Origin: Lunularia cruciata
Lineage: Eukaryota > Streptophyta > Marchantiopsida > Lunulariales > Lunulariaceae
NCBI GenBank assembly: GCA_948567375.1
Contig: OX419761.1
Location: 17,548,501 to 17,612,500 of the forward strand
Length of the DNA stretch: 64,000 bases
Reading direction: 5' to 3'
Shown here: positions 20,661 through 30,040 of the stretch, piece after piece
How positions within the stretch are numbered: position 1 is the stretch's first letter
Layout of the letters: each line of letters opens with the position of its first letter
Notes under the pieces: model-generated
Seen by the model: only the letters and a program-made list of their open reading frames with translations
Told to the model about the DNA's origin: nothing
Databases searched by the model: none
Position numbers and translations under genes: made by a program

Positions 20661-21540
20661 GAGGGATTTGGAACATTGGCTTCCGCAAGACTCTGGAACT
20701 TTGTTGGTGAAGAGCAATGCTTTCCATGTTTGCTACCCCACGTGAACTTGCAAGCCTGCATAACGCAATTACGTTTCTCTCTCACTCTCCCGTAAATAAT
20801 ATTATTGAAACCCTCTATTCTTTCCCGGATGTGGGTCAGTGCCTCAAATATTGGTAGATTGTAGATCTGATAACCCCCACTCCTTCAAGGCGTTAAACTT
20901 TGCACGCAAAATATCTCCCCACTGCCTCGCCCCACAGGTATGCAAAGTCGCACGACTCGTCTAAGACGTGTCAGACCCACAACGTGGTTTATCTGGAGGC
21001 TCATTACCTCTAAATTGCAACTCGCATGAGATGGACTGGAATGGGGGCCCGCCCACTAAACCATGTTGTGTGTGAATGGTGAAGCGACGAACTTCTGCTC
21101 TGCGGTACTGTGTGATCTAGAATGAAATGAATGCTGCTGAACCTGACCTGAAGAATGAATCCTTATTTCGGCACCTATGCTGTAATTCTCTTGACACCGA
21201 TCTGCAGTACAGGTGACTCTGGTGAGGAGAACATTAATGGCATCACCAGTGGGATCCAAACATCAAGAAGTGATTCCAGTTTCAGAATACTGACGCTCAA
21301 TCGTGCAAAAAATTGCAGCTCCGTGCTACCTTAGAAGGAATCCTTGTGCCTCGTAGGTCGTGGTAGTGATCATAGTTGAAGGTGATCTGAGTACCGTGGT
21401 GTAGAGCAGTGCCGTACAGAAGTGTAAATTGTTCCGGGACTCAACTTAGTTATATCATTGTCTACGACCTGGAATGTAATCCTGGTCGAGGAGATCGATA
21501 TCTATCCGGCACTGGTTTTTTTATCCGGCATATGGTTTTT
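20661..21540. other. Start of less AT-rich island, no gene recognised
   Basis: From about 20700 the sequence is visibly richer in CG dinucleotides than the retroelement DNA. No recognisable protein in either strand; short minus frames (21259-21056) have no motif. Confidence 0.35.
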
Positions 21541-21636
21541 CATATTGGGGCTTAGCCCCATTTTACCTATTTTGTCTCACCCTTGTACGGGGTCTTCCCA
21601 TCCTTCGTGTTTTCTACGCGGTCGCCATTTTCTTCT
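21541..21636 (+). repeat. Copy 1 of a dispersed LINE-tail-like repeat
   Basis: Shares CCCCATTTTA, TTTTGTCTC, CCCTTGTA, GGGGTCTTCCCATC and TTCTAC in the same order with 39728-39840, where this sequence follows directly on the LINE reverse-transcriptase ORF. Other copies are at 24859-24942 and, worn, 25878-25937. Likely a 5'-truncated LINE or a SINE sharing the LINE 3' tail. Confidence 0.55.
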
Positions 21637-23632
21637 CAATGGTTTTTCCTGGTTAACAGTTTCTGTCAGGGCCTTTGGCGTCTTGTGAACTTGTTAATTG
21701 TCATCCGAGATCGCTGCGTACCTGGCAGCTCGGATAGTGAATTGTGTGTCAACTATTCTTACTTACAATGTCCATGAGATACACTTACCAGACAACTGTG
21801 GTCCAGTTTCTCCTTGGATTGGGATCTCTTTTAGGCAGAGGGATGTCTCCGAGGAACTTCCAAGTACCAAAGTGTCCGCTCTGCTTCATATGTCGCATGA
21901 TATTTCGTTCTCTGAAACCTCAACAGACGTGGCAAACCTTGAATCTTCGGATGGACTTTGTCTTCTGTAAATCCCTGATATGATTAAATCTTTGAATTCG
22001 TACCGCCCATTCTCGGGATTTCTCGTCTACGGAGGGCGAGTAATCAGTATTCTGGATTTCGATTCTGACTGAAGCTTTCAAGTTCTCTCAAGTGCATCAC
22101 CAGCTCCTACCTGTCTTCTTAATTTCGAACGAACTAGATCACAAAGTTTCTTGATGTGTGCGTGACCTGCATCCAGAAACACAGCAGTCAAGCGCAACTT
22201 GTCACCGATACTGACAACGGATGCATTGCTGCACACCCCACAATCGCGTTGATTAAAGCTGCATTTCTTTTTGCCACGCCTTTCTGGGAAGCATTCCCGA
22301 AGGACTAGGACCAAGTTTTCTTACTTATAAATTACTGGACATAATAATAAACTGAAGTAACTCGTAGCTCATTATGACGGATACGATGCAGGACTTGAGA
22401 AACGAAAGACAATAACATTTGGCAGCTGTGAATCGACTGAGAATGAGGACGACCGGAGTACAGATCCTTGTACACTTTTGTACAAGGATCTGGTTTAATA
22501 AATCAGAGGCAAGATACCATAGCTATGCCCGGGCGAGTGACAAGATGCCGACGGTCGCGTCCAGCACTTTTACACAAGAGGGACATGACCAATATGAGTA
22601 GTATCTCCAGATCTGGTGTACTGGCTCTGGCCCTCCAATTACGTAGGGCTCAATCCGGGGTGATACCATCGATCAGAAACCCTTGCAAGATCTGGGTTTG
22701 TAGAGCCCCATGGTCGTAATATAGGGGTCAATCTTCCACATTCAGTCTTCGACCCCTGAATGCGGCAGCAAAGGTTGTCCCGATCCTACATGGCCCTCGC
22801 TACACATATGGGTTTCTGCATAACATGGTCAATCGACGGATTTGCATCGAGAGGAAAATAAGAAATTCCTGCCTTTCGAAAGAGTGCCATATGACTGAAA
22901 GTAATAAAGAATAGAGACTGCACATGTAAATACGGCTCGGGAGAAAAACAGATTGATCTCATGAGCAGAATGAAGTCGAAGAATGTTCCTTGGAAGAAAT
23001 GTACAAACAGAAAGAAGTGGCATCTCTCCTTCTGTGAGAAAAAGAAGTGCCACTCGCTTCTGTAGATGAAAGTAGATTTGTGTGACATTCTCTTTAAGAT
23101 GTTTCGGACCCAACGCGAAACCAGCAGGTCATTCGCGCAAGAGTTTCAATCCGCTAATAGTGCATTTCAAGGCTTTTCTCAAAGTGTTCTCAAATGGTGT
23201 TTCAAAGATGATATGAAAGTATTTCCAAATCTGTAAGAATAAATACCTGGACGTCCAGGTGCTTCGCGACAGAGTCTACCTTGCTCGACCTGAGCGGGGT
23301 ACGAAGATTACGTTCTAGTCCCGAAAATCCTTCAAAGCTCAGGCGTGCTTGAAACAATAAAAACTTTAATCGTGAGCACCTCTGACAAGCATGCTCAAAA
23401 GAGTCCCAGGCATGTTTTTTAGAAACTTCAAAGGCTGACGGTAACGAATTCGAGCTACCTTCTCTTTGCCTGAATTCTCTTGTACAGTATCCAACCGCAT
23501 GGTAGTCCTCGTTCTCTGCAGTTTGATGCCGTCAATAAGAACTAAGACGAGGTGGTAAATTGTACACCCATTCGAGAGGATGTCCGCTCGTCTTCGAAGC
23601 TGTCGCATCTGAAATTTAGAAACAACGAATGA
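21637..23632. other. Intergenic island and probable 3' region of the ligase gene
   Basis: Not clearly repetitive and not recognisably coding. Minus frames at 22314-22078 (78 codons, Cys-containing) and 23608-23366 (80 codons, starting 25 nt past the ligase stop) have no known motif. The latter would lie in the ligase 3' UTR. Contains the hairpin at 22461-22492. Confidence 0.35.
22461..22492. repeat. Perfect 13-bp hairpin
   Basis: CAGATCCTTGTAC and GTACAAGGATCTG are exact reverse complements around a 6-nt loop (ACTTTT). A stable stem-loop in DNA or RNA; no U-run follows and no function is assigned. Confidence 0.75.
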
Positions 23633-24418
23633 CTATGACCTTTCGGAAGCTGCAAAGACTCTAAGGGAGCTCTGAGAGAGCAGATGTGTGGTACTCAGAT
23701 GCGGCAGATCAGCAAATTCCTTCTGCACAGCACTCAATGTATCTTCTTGTAAAGAAAATTGACGCTCCAACCCTCCAACGACCGCATCCATGAAATAATC
23801 TCGAGATGGGAGAAAATCCTGAAGCCTGCAAATGAAGTCGGAATGATCTCGTGACTGCCGATACACTGGAGCTCGTTCTGGAAGTTTCAAGTAAGCCATT
23901 CGGCAGTCCTTGTAATCCCACAAGAACGATGTATGGTGAAGCCAACGATTCTTGGTAATCGACTGAGCGTTACCACCAAATTTATGATCGTTAAAGACGT
24001 AATCATGCTCAAGTAGCTTAAATCCAGGAACATTTTCAAAAACAGGAACATATAACGACTCAGTCCAGCTCATAATGTGCCGAGGATAAAGCTGAAGACT
24101 CGGAATGGCTGACCGAGAGCAAATAAGAGTCACAAACATAGTCCCCTCGTCCACAATAACTGTACCACCTCCACTGAAGCGCTTAATCACGGTAACGCCA
24201 TCCTTCACCACCATATCCACTTCCAGCAGCTGTTCTGGCTTCCCTGAAATCCCCATCACAATAGCCGGTGGAGCGGTGCCATTGTTGATCAAGCACCAAT
24301 TGTCATTACTAGTCCGAAGAAGTCGCTCCTCTAATTGCAGTTGCTGGAAAATTGGTAACTTGCTCAATTTCAGCACTCGCATAATCGGTCGAGTTCCATT
24401 CACCAATCTGCTAGTCAT
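23633..24418 (-). CDS. LPLA: Lipoate-protein ligase A-like (BPL/LPL domain)
   Basis: Intact 261-codon frame without introns. BPL/LPL catalytic fold: QLQLEERLLR (residues 26-35), glycine-rich RFSGGGTVIVDEG (80-92), substrate-binding DHKFGGNAQ (144-152, with Lys146 as the conserved lysine that contacts lipoyl-AMP), and HHTSFLWDY (161-169). This resembles the plant mitochondrial lipoate-protein ligase, which activates lipoate with ATP and attaches it to lysines of glycine cleavage H protein and 2-oxoacid dehydrogenase E2 subunits. The Arg/Ser-containing, acid-free first 20 residues could be a weak mitochondrial presequence; a second Met at residue 13 is an alternative start. It is the only undamaged non-element gene here. 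It may be the true locus or an intronless retrocopy. Confidence 0.9.
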   Translation of the reverse strand: MTSRLVNGTRPIMRVLKLSKLPIFQQLQLEERLLRTSNDNWCLINNGTAPPAIVMGISGKPEQLLEVDMVVKDGVTVIKRFSGGGTVIVDEGTMFVTLICSRSAIPSLQLYPRHIMSWTESLYVPVFENVPGFKLLEHDYVFNDHKFGGNAQSITKNRWLHHTSFLWDYKDCRMAYLKLPERAPVYRQSRDHSDFICRLQDFLPSRDYFMDAVVGGLERQFSLQEDTLSAVQKEFADLPHLSTTHLLSQSSLRVFAASERS

Positions 24419-24858
24419 TGCATCTGCGGACAGCTTTGCTAGCTCCCAAGCTCCACTATCGAATTAGGGTTGGGAAACACCGACAAAGTCACCTACTACT
24501 TACTCAAAAGCAAAGCTTTCAGGCTACTCAATTTCATGCTTCTCCTATTCCGTCTCGACGTAACCTTTTGATCCTCAACAGTCCAATTTTACAGGCCATG
24601 GACAGAACTTTGAACCGATCTTGTGTACTGTAAGTGCTCATCAACTTCGCAAAGCCTCGAGGATGGGAGTCTGCCTCCTTCCTCGAGGAACGCAAAGCAG
24701 CGTGGTATTCTATTCTCGGTGGTTTAAGTAGCCCCGGTTAGTTGAACCCGAGGTTTGGAGGGCTACGTGACTACAAAGTACAATTTTTTCTTACCCCGGT
24801 ACCTCGTGGACATGCCGTTAGGGACAAGAGAATATACTTACTTCGTGGTGCTATCGAC
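24419..24858 (-). other. Upstream region of the ligase gene
   Basis: Would hold the ligase 5' UTR and promoter on the minus strand. No clear TATA box was found. Plus-strand short frames have no recognised similarity. Confidence 0.4.
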
Positions 24859-24942
24859 TTACCTTTTTCGTCTCTCCCTTGTACTGTACGGTTTGATGGG
24901 GTCTTCCCATCCTTCGCTTTTTCTACGCGGTCGCCCTTTCTT
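24859..24942 (+). repeat. Copy 2 of the LINE-tail-like repeat
   Basis: Contains TTTTTCGTCTCTCCCTTGTA, GGTTTGATGGGGTCTTCCCA, TCCTTCG and TTTTCTACGCGGTCGCC, the last also in copy 1. It lies about 3.3 kb from copy 1 in the same orientation, so the pair flanks the ligase gene. Confidence 0.6.
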
Positions 24943-26379
24943 CGTGCTATCGACCACTTGACATTAGTGTCTAAACTAGGGTGGTGGGATGGGTGTCTCC
25001 ATGTGTTTTTAGGGGTTTAATTTTATGACATAAAAGTGTTATATTTAAGTATTTAAAAAGGTTTTTAAATAATATTTTAGTTATATTTTTGTAATTAAAT
25101 TGTATTTTCTTGATTTTTTTATCCTATCTCAACTTTACACATGCTAATTTGTTGTGTTATTTTCTTTACGATGTAGTTTTATCAAAGTGTGGTTTATCTC
25201 ATTTGCATCTCTATAATTATTGTGAATGTATTATTATTTTAAATGCAAGAATGTTCATACGATTCTTTTGTCTTTTTTACGATAAAGAACATTTACCATA
25301 ATCTCATAAATACATTAGTGTTTATTATGGTACAAGATAATACATAATTCATTCAGATAGAGCATTAGTATGAATTACATACTTTACAAGCTAGAGTAGA
25401 CTTGTATATAGTTTGAGATAGTTAGTTGTGATTACAAAATTCCAAACGCAATATGATTTTAAAGAGTGATATTACACTCCTCCAAGGTCACCCTTATCAA
25501 AGTATGCAGCGGAGTTCACTATTTGACTTATATTTTAAAGGATATGACATTTGATACATTTGTTCGGAGATAGAACTTCCAATTTTAGATAACAAACAAT
25601 GCCATTTTTACTTTCTTATTTTTTAACTTACCTAGACAGTGAATGTCTATAACTTTTGATTGGTGCCGTCCCTCATATTTCTCCATATGAATATCTATTA
25701 CTTTTGATTAGTGCATTACCTCATGTTTCTCCATATGTTTGTGGTACGTAGACCGATGTGGTGGGAAGATTAACTCTATTTTATCTTATAGATTTTACCT
25801 TGTATGGTTTGATTTACATAACTCTAATATTCTCAATGTAGTAGGAAAATTTCCTCAGTCCAAGGCAATTGGAATTTAACCCATTTTACCTAGTTAAATT
25901 TATGCTTGTACAACTTGACCTGTCTTCCAATCCTTTATATGGGAGAAAGAATCCAAAGAAAGACTTAACCAATGGCATATTTGGGTGTTAGACTTAACCA
26001 ACGCCCAAGTGCTACATGGTCTAGCATGGAATTTGAGAGTAACGGTTGGCATGGCATGGCATGGTGGCAACCAACATTCTTGTGTTTTAGATTGTCCTGT
26101 TTGGGAAATCCATAGTCACTTGAAACATAACATAGATCCTTTCAAAGCTTGAAAGGTGTGGTAAGTCTTTCTCTCAAAAGAATTGATTGAATGCTGCAAA
26201 ATGATCTTGTCCATATGCTTCAAGGAGGTCAAATTGTGATGTCTACTGGTGGGCAAATGCAACATTGGACTATAGTCATTGTGACGTCAAAGTCTATAAC
26301 AAGTAAGTGTCATAAGGGTTTCTAAGAATGGAGTAGGATTACCAACATTTCCAATTTTTTGCAAGACTTTCAAGTTTTG
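24943..26379. other. AT-rich unassigned DNA with worn LINE-tail copy
   Basis: 25000-25450 is strongly AT-rich. 25878-25937 carries a diverged LINE-tail copy (CCCATTTTACCTAG, CTTGTACAACTTGACC, GTCTTCCAATCC). 25650-25740 holds two similar stretches of about 60 bp (ATAACTTTTGATTGGTGC and TTACTTTTGATTAGTGC, each followed by CTCAT.TTTCTCCATATG). No gene seen. Confidence 0.4.
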
Positions 26380-26514
26380 TTATGTTTCTCTTGCTATTGG
26401 ATAGATCTTTTTGCACTTAGTTACCTGCACTTTTGTCCTTCAACATTGATCTCATTTCCAAGAGCACCTAAATTCACATTAGTTTGGAGTAGCTACACTT
26501 GGAGTGTAAAAGAC
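26380..26514 (+). pseudogene. LINE reverse transcriptase, left part
   Basis: The plus frame reads AIG*IFLHLVT and then NSH*FGVATLGG up to the insertion point of element D. The reading continues exactly at 38761 with CEA. AIGEIF...HLVT followed by QFGVA.GGCEA is the conserved N-terminal block of a plant non-LTR (LINE) reverse transcriptase. Confidence 0.75.
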
Positions 26515-26857
26515 CGAAACCGAGGAGAGAAATAGGGGAATGGAAACTCACATTGGGACACTTGAATGTGGGAAAACTCCGAATGCCCAGCATGAGCTTT
26601 GGCTTTGGTATTTATAGGTAGCATACAAGGTCCTTGAGAAGCTTCTCAAGAAGCTTCCTTCTAGAAGCTGCCTACTTGGCGTGCAAGCTAAGCTAGTTGG
26701 AAGCTTCTAGAAGCTACTTACTTGAGGTGCAAGCTAAGCTAGTTGGGAAGCTTCCCAAGAAGCTTCCTAGATACTTTTGGAATATTCTAGGCTAATTTGT
26801 CTTATGTGCTACTTTGTAAGCCATACTAACTTTGTCGCTAAACTCCATATTATTACA
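26515..26857 (-). repeat. 3' LTR of element D (shortened)
   Basis: 343 bp versus 425 bp for the 5' LTR. About 60 bp lying between two GAAGCTTCTCAAGAAGCTTCC copies in the 5' LTR is missing here, plus one further short palindrome unit. GAAGCTTCTAGAA (26700-26712) keeps heat-shock-element spacing. The polypurine tract (reverse of TTCCCCCGCTG) adjoins at 26858-26872. Confidence 0.88.
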
Positions 26858-26978
26858 TATTCCCCCGCTGCTTGTTGGTGACGTCCTCGTCGCCAATGAA
26901 GCTTCGAATTCCTGGATGGTCGTCTGTGCATTCTGGAGGTGAGAAAGAGGTCCCCATGTGGCATCATGAAGGAGATAA

Positions 26979-27742
26979 TGTAATACCAAGGGTTAGCCAT
27001 ATGATCTAGATGTGAAATTCGGTTTGGTAACATCTAGAATGATGTTATACATGATGGTCAAAATAGATCAGATAGAAGTATCACCAAAAGAGTACTTCTA
27101 CTAATAAGGCAGAAACCGAAATAGACTTGAGAACCTTAGAACCAATAGCTAGACATATGATTTAAAGGTGAGAATTGGTTTGGTAACATCTGGAAGGATG
27201 TTACACATGATGGACTAAACAGATCAGAAAGAGGTATCACCAAAAGGGGACTTCTACTAATTGAGTAGGAACTGAAATATGCCTGAAATCTTTGAAGGCA
27301 ATTTTGGAGGCCTAAACGGATGAATTAGGCCTCAAAAATGTGTACATTCTCCCCCCAATGGAGGAAAGGTTGGCCTTCCCTCCCCCCTGGTTTGTCTCGT
27401 TGAGAGCTTTCCAACGGTACCTTACTCATGTGATTCTGAGATTCCTATAGGAAGATTCCTTAAAAGATTCCCTCTAGTCAAAGCTCGTTTGACCAACCAG
27501 ATAGGACCTAGACCAGACAAGTCACCCATCCAAGTAAGTAATCCAAGGGTGGAGCTTGCTGACATGTCACCTATCTGTATCCCTAATCCTATGGTGGAGC
27601 TTCCTTGGAGGAGATCCTCTTTGTCTATATAATAAAGAGAAGGTGCTCCCTTGGGGCATCGAATGTTTGAGTGTGCAATCTGTGTTTTCTCTCTTCTCTT
27701 GTCCTCGGAGTATTACAATTCTCTTGTCCTCGGAGTATTACA
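26979..27742 (+). repeat. 5' LTR of element E (family 2)
   Basis: 764 bp from TGTAATACCAAGG to GGAGTATTACA. Two internal duplications: a 156-bp one (CATATGAT at 26998 and 27154) and a 25-bp one at the very end (27696-27720 and 27721-27744). TATA-like TCTATATAATAAAG lies at about 27632. Confidence 0.93.
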
Positions 27743-27743
27743 A

Positions 27744-27758
27744 TGGTATCAGAGCGAG
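27744..27758 (+). other. tRNA-iMet primer-binding site, element E
   Basis: TGGTATCAGAGCGAG begins two bases after the LTR end; twelve bases match the plant initiator tRNA-Met 3' end. Confidence 0.9.
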
Positions 27759-27882
27759 TGTTCTAGTCCAAGAGAGTGGATCACCCCTCTTGGAATAGCA
27801 CGAACTACTGAAACTGAGTAATTTGAGGTGGAGAACATAGAGTAATCGCTAGACTTAGGAAGGACTTTAGAGAGCGGATGGG

Positions 27883-28104
27883 ATGGATGCGCCGGGAGGA
27901 CAATTTCCCACACCTAGCTTTCCATTCTCAAACCCATTCCACATCAAGGTTATGTACATCCAGCGTGAGCAGATGAGAGTATTGCTAGTTTATCACTTTG
28001 GTGCGGAATTCATGGACAGAGTGATGAACTCACCAAACCCGGTGATTCTACCTGTAGTGATATATGACAGAGAGTGGGATTTGACGATCTACATTCTATT
28101 ATGA
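27883..28104 (+). CDS. ORF0a, first conserved small ORF (element E)
   Basis: 73 codons, opening MDAPGGQFPTPSFPFSNPFH; contains VMYIQREQMRVLLVYHFGAE, then NPVILPVVIYDREWDL. It aligns with ORF0b and with the single ORF0 of family 1 through the FG(A/Q/E)(E/D) and P..LPVV.Y motifs. Its TGA stop is kept in F and G and lies 4 nt before the ORF0b ATG, a stop-start layout that could allow reinitiation. No domain recognised. Confidence 0.7.
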   Translation: MDAPGGQFPTPSFPFSNPFHIKVMYIQREQMRVLLVYHFGAEFMDRVMNSPNPVILPVVIYDREWDLTIYILL

Positions 28105-28108
28105 TAAT

Positions 28109-28312
28109 ATGGATATGAATGTCCCAAATCCTCTCCCTTTCAACACTCAAGTAGAAATCCGTTATGTAGTGAGGCCGAAATTGATGTTTAGAAATTTTGT
28201 GGTTAGGAATTTTGGTGAGGAGTATTATCAACGAGTGATAGCTTCTGAGGTCCCAATGGTAGTTCCGATAGTTTGTGCGCCTTCTAGAGTGATTATATTG
28301 ACTCTGTATTGA
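28109..28312 (+). CDS. ORF0b, second conserved small ORF (element E)
   Basis: 67 codons. Reads MDMNVPNPLPFNTQVEIRYV, then FVVRNFGEEYYQRVIASEVP and MVVPIVCAPSRV. The VPNPLP start is closest to the family 1 ORF0 (PPNPLP). Its TGA stop (TATTGAAGTAG context) is identical in E, F and G, so it is an original end, not damage. In E the frame is the same as that of gag just downstream. Confidence 0.7.
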   Translation: MDMNVPNPLPFNTQVEIRYVVRPKLMFRNFVVRNFGEEYYQRVIASEVPMVVPIVCAPSRVIILTLY

Positions 28313-28327
28313 AGTAGACGTTAGCAA

Positions 28328-29430
28328 TTGGGTGTTGCAAGAACCATAGATCCGCAATTGCAAGAGCTGGTGCAAGGAATGCAAGGGATGTTGAATGAAT
28401 TTCGAGAGATTAAGATGACCATGGAGACATTGCAAAGTCAAGTGCAGATCCTCAGGAATGATCAAGCCATGCAAGAAGAAGAGCCGTCTCAAAACCCAGT
28501 ACTTGCGACTGAAGTACTTGGAGAGGCACCCGTGCCTACGAACCCTATCAACGATGAAGCCACACTGCTACTCCGGATGAAGAAGACCTGCAACATCGAG
28601 CCTTACAAGAGGCAGCGTACGATGGGAGTTGTGGAGAATTGGATCTCGAGAATGAATCGATTTTTTTGATTGTTCTCAACAGAGATCACAGAGCATGCTG
28701 TAGGCGTGTTTGCATGTGGGTACTTGACCAATAAAGCCCTCACATGGTATGATGCTTGGGAACGATCCATGCTGGCAGAGAGAAGGGAGGTCACATGGAC
28801 AGCAATGCAAGAAGGATTGCTCAAGAATTTCCAATCGGTGGATTCTGTGCAGATGGCTCGAACCCGACTATGGGGATTGAGACAGAAGAATAGCGTACAA
28901 GAGTATGTGGAGGCATTTCTGGATCTACAAGTTGCAATTACCGACATGAGTTTAGCAGAGGCTCTTGACAATTTCAAACGAGGGTTGAAAGAGCGGATTC
29001 GCCAAGAAGTCATGGTGCAAAACCCTCGCACGGTATTTGAAGCTATTGCTTGTGCGCAAAGAATAGCCGGAGCATTAGGTAGAGGTGAAGGAGTAGTTCC
29101 ACCTCAACATTATCGGGCAGAAATGCCACACATGGGTGGACTAGTACCGATGGAATTGGGCAACCTTTGATTCTGGGATCGAGGAGCACGGCCGCTTCAA
29201 GGAGAGCGTGGACGGGTAGAAGAACAAAGAGATGGAGTCCCACGAGGAGAAGGGACTCAAGGAGAACAACGCCGTTGTTACAATTGTGGCCGTATTGGGC
29301 ACATATCTACCAATTGTCACACTCATTTCCCTAGAGGCCCTCGACCTTCGTACAGGTGATCTTTGAACAACATGGAGAGGCACATTGAAGAGGAGGAGGT
29401 GGAAACCACTTCGGAAAACGAAGATCGCCA
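28328..29430 (+). pseudogene. gag, element E
   Basis: N-terminal coiled-coil-like part (QELVQGMQGMLNEFREIKMT), then the capsid signature (MGVVENWISRMNRF, stop at 28667, NKALTWYDAWERS, VQEYVEAFLDLQ, LDNFKRGLKERIRQ), a stop at 29168, and a CCHC zinc knuckle CYNCGRIGHISTNC at 29276-29317. All are in one frame interrupted only by single TGA/TAA codons, several explicable as CGA or CAG to stop transitions. Confidence 0.9.
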
Positions 29431-29519
29431 GTAAATGTACCTTGCGGCCTTACTGGCTCAATAAGGAAGTAGAGAAGCGAGGGAAGGAAGAAGAATAATG
29501 CACAAAGATCCCAAAAGGC

Positions 29520-30040
29520 AACCTCACAATTGATTGTTGTGAATGGAATCCTAGAAGGTAATCAAGTGAGTATTAATAGATCCGGGAGCAACAGAGAATT
29601 TCTTGTCTCGCTCTGTTGCAATAAGCTTGGGAATGGATCTAGAGAGAGATGGAAGTGAAGAAGTAGAGTTACCAAATGGGCAAACAAAGAGGATTGAATC
29701 ATTACCTAGATGGGTAACCCTCTCTGTAGGAGAATATTAGGAAGCAATTGAGTGGCGAGTGATACAGTTAGCCCGTTATGATGCAATTTTAGGCATGCCA
29801 TGGATGGAGCAGTACAACCCAATGGTGGATTGGAGGAAGAAAGTAGTGAGAACCCACCAATGGTCAATCATTGGGGTTAAAGAAAAATCACACAGGCAGA
29901 AACTGCCTCTATATGTTGTAGGGACGACAACTGTCTATAAGACCGATAGATGTTTTCTGGGTCTAATAAGAGAAGTCCAGAGTGCACAACTCGTTGGACA
30001 AATTCTTGAGAAATTGAAGGATGTGGTGGATGAGTTTTAA
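29520..30040 (+). pseudogene. Protease and spacer, element E
   Basis: Reads QLIVVNGILEGNQV, then after a 2-nt loss near 29571 (compared with element F) LIDPGATENFLSRSVAISLG. DPGAT stands where DSGAT is usual. The C-terminal motif AILGMPWMEQYNP follows. A stop at about 30038 separates it from RT; the frame is otherwise continuous. Confidence 0.85.

Noticed and set aside
22078-22314. Cys-containing 78-codon minus ORF as a small gene
   Set aside because: No motif, no conserved start context and no neighbour support; kept only as part of the unassigned island.
23366-23608. 80-codon minus ORF right after the ligase stop, as a second exon or gene
   Set aside because: The ligase already has the family's full domain and a natural stop; the frame has no recognised motif and most likely lies in the 3' UTR.
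24105-24467. 120-codon plus-strand ORF
   Set aside because: Antisense shadow of the lipoate ligase gene; no known motifs.
28010-28492. 160-codon minus ORF
   Set aside because: Antisense to ORF0b and gag of element E.
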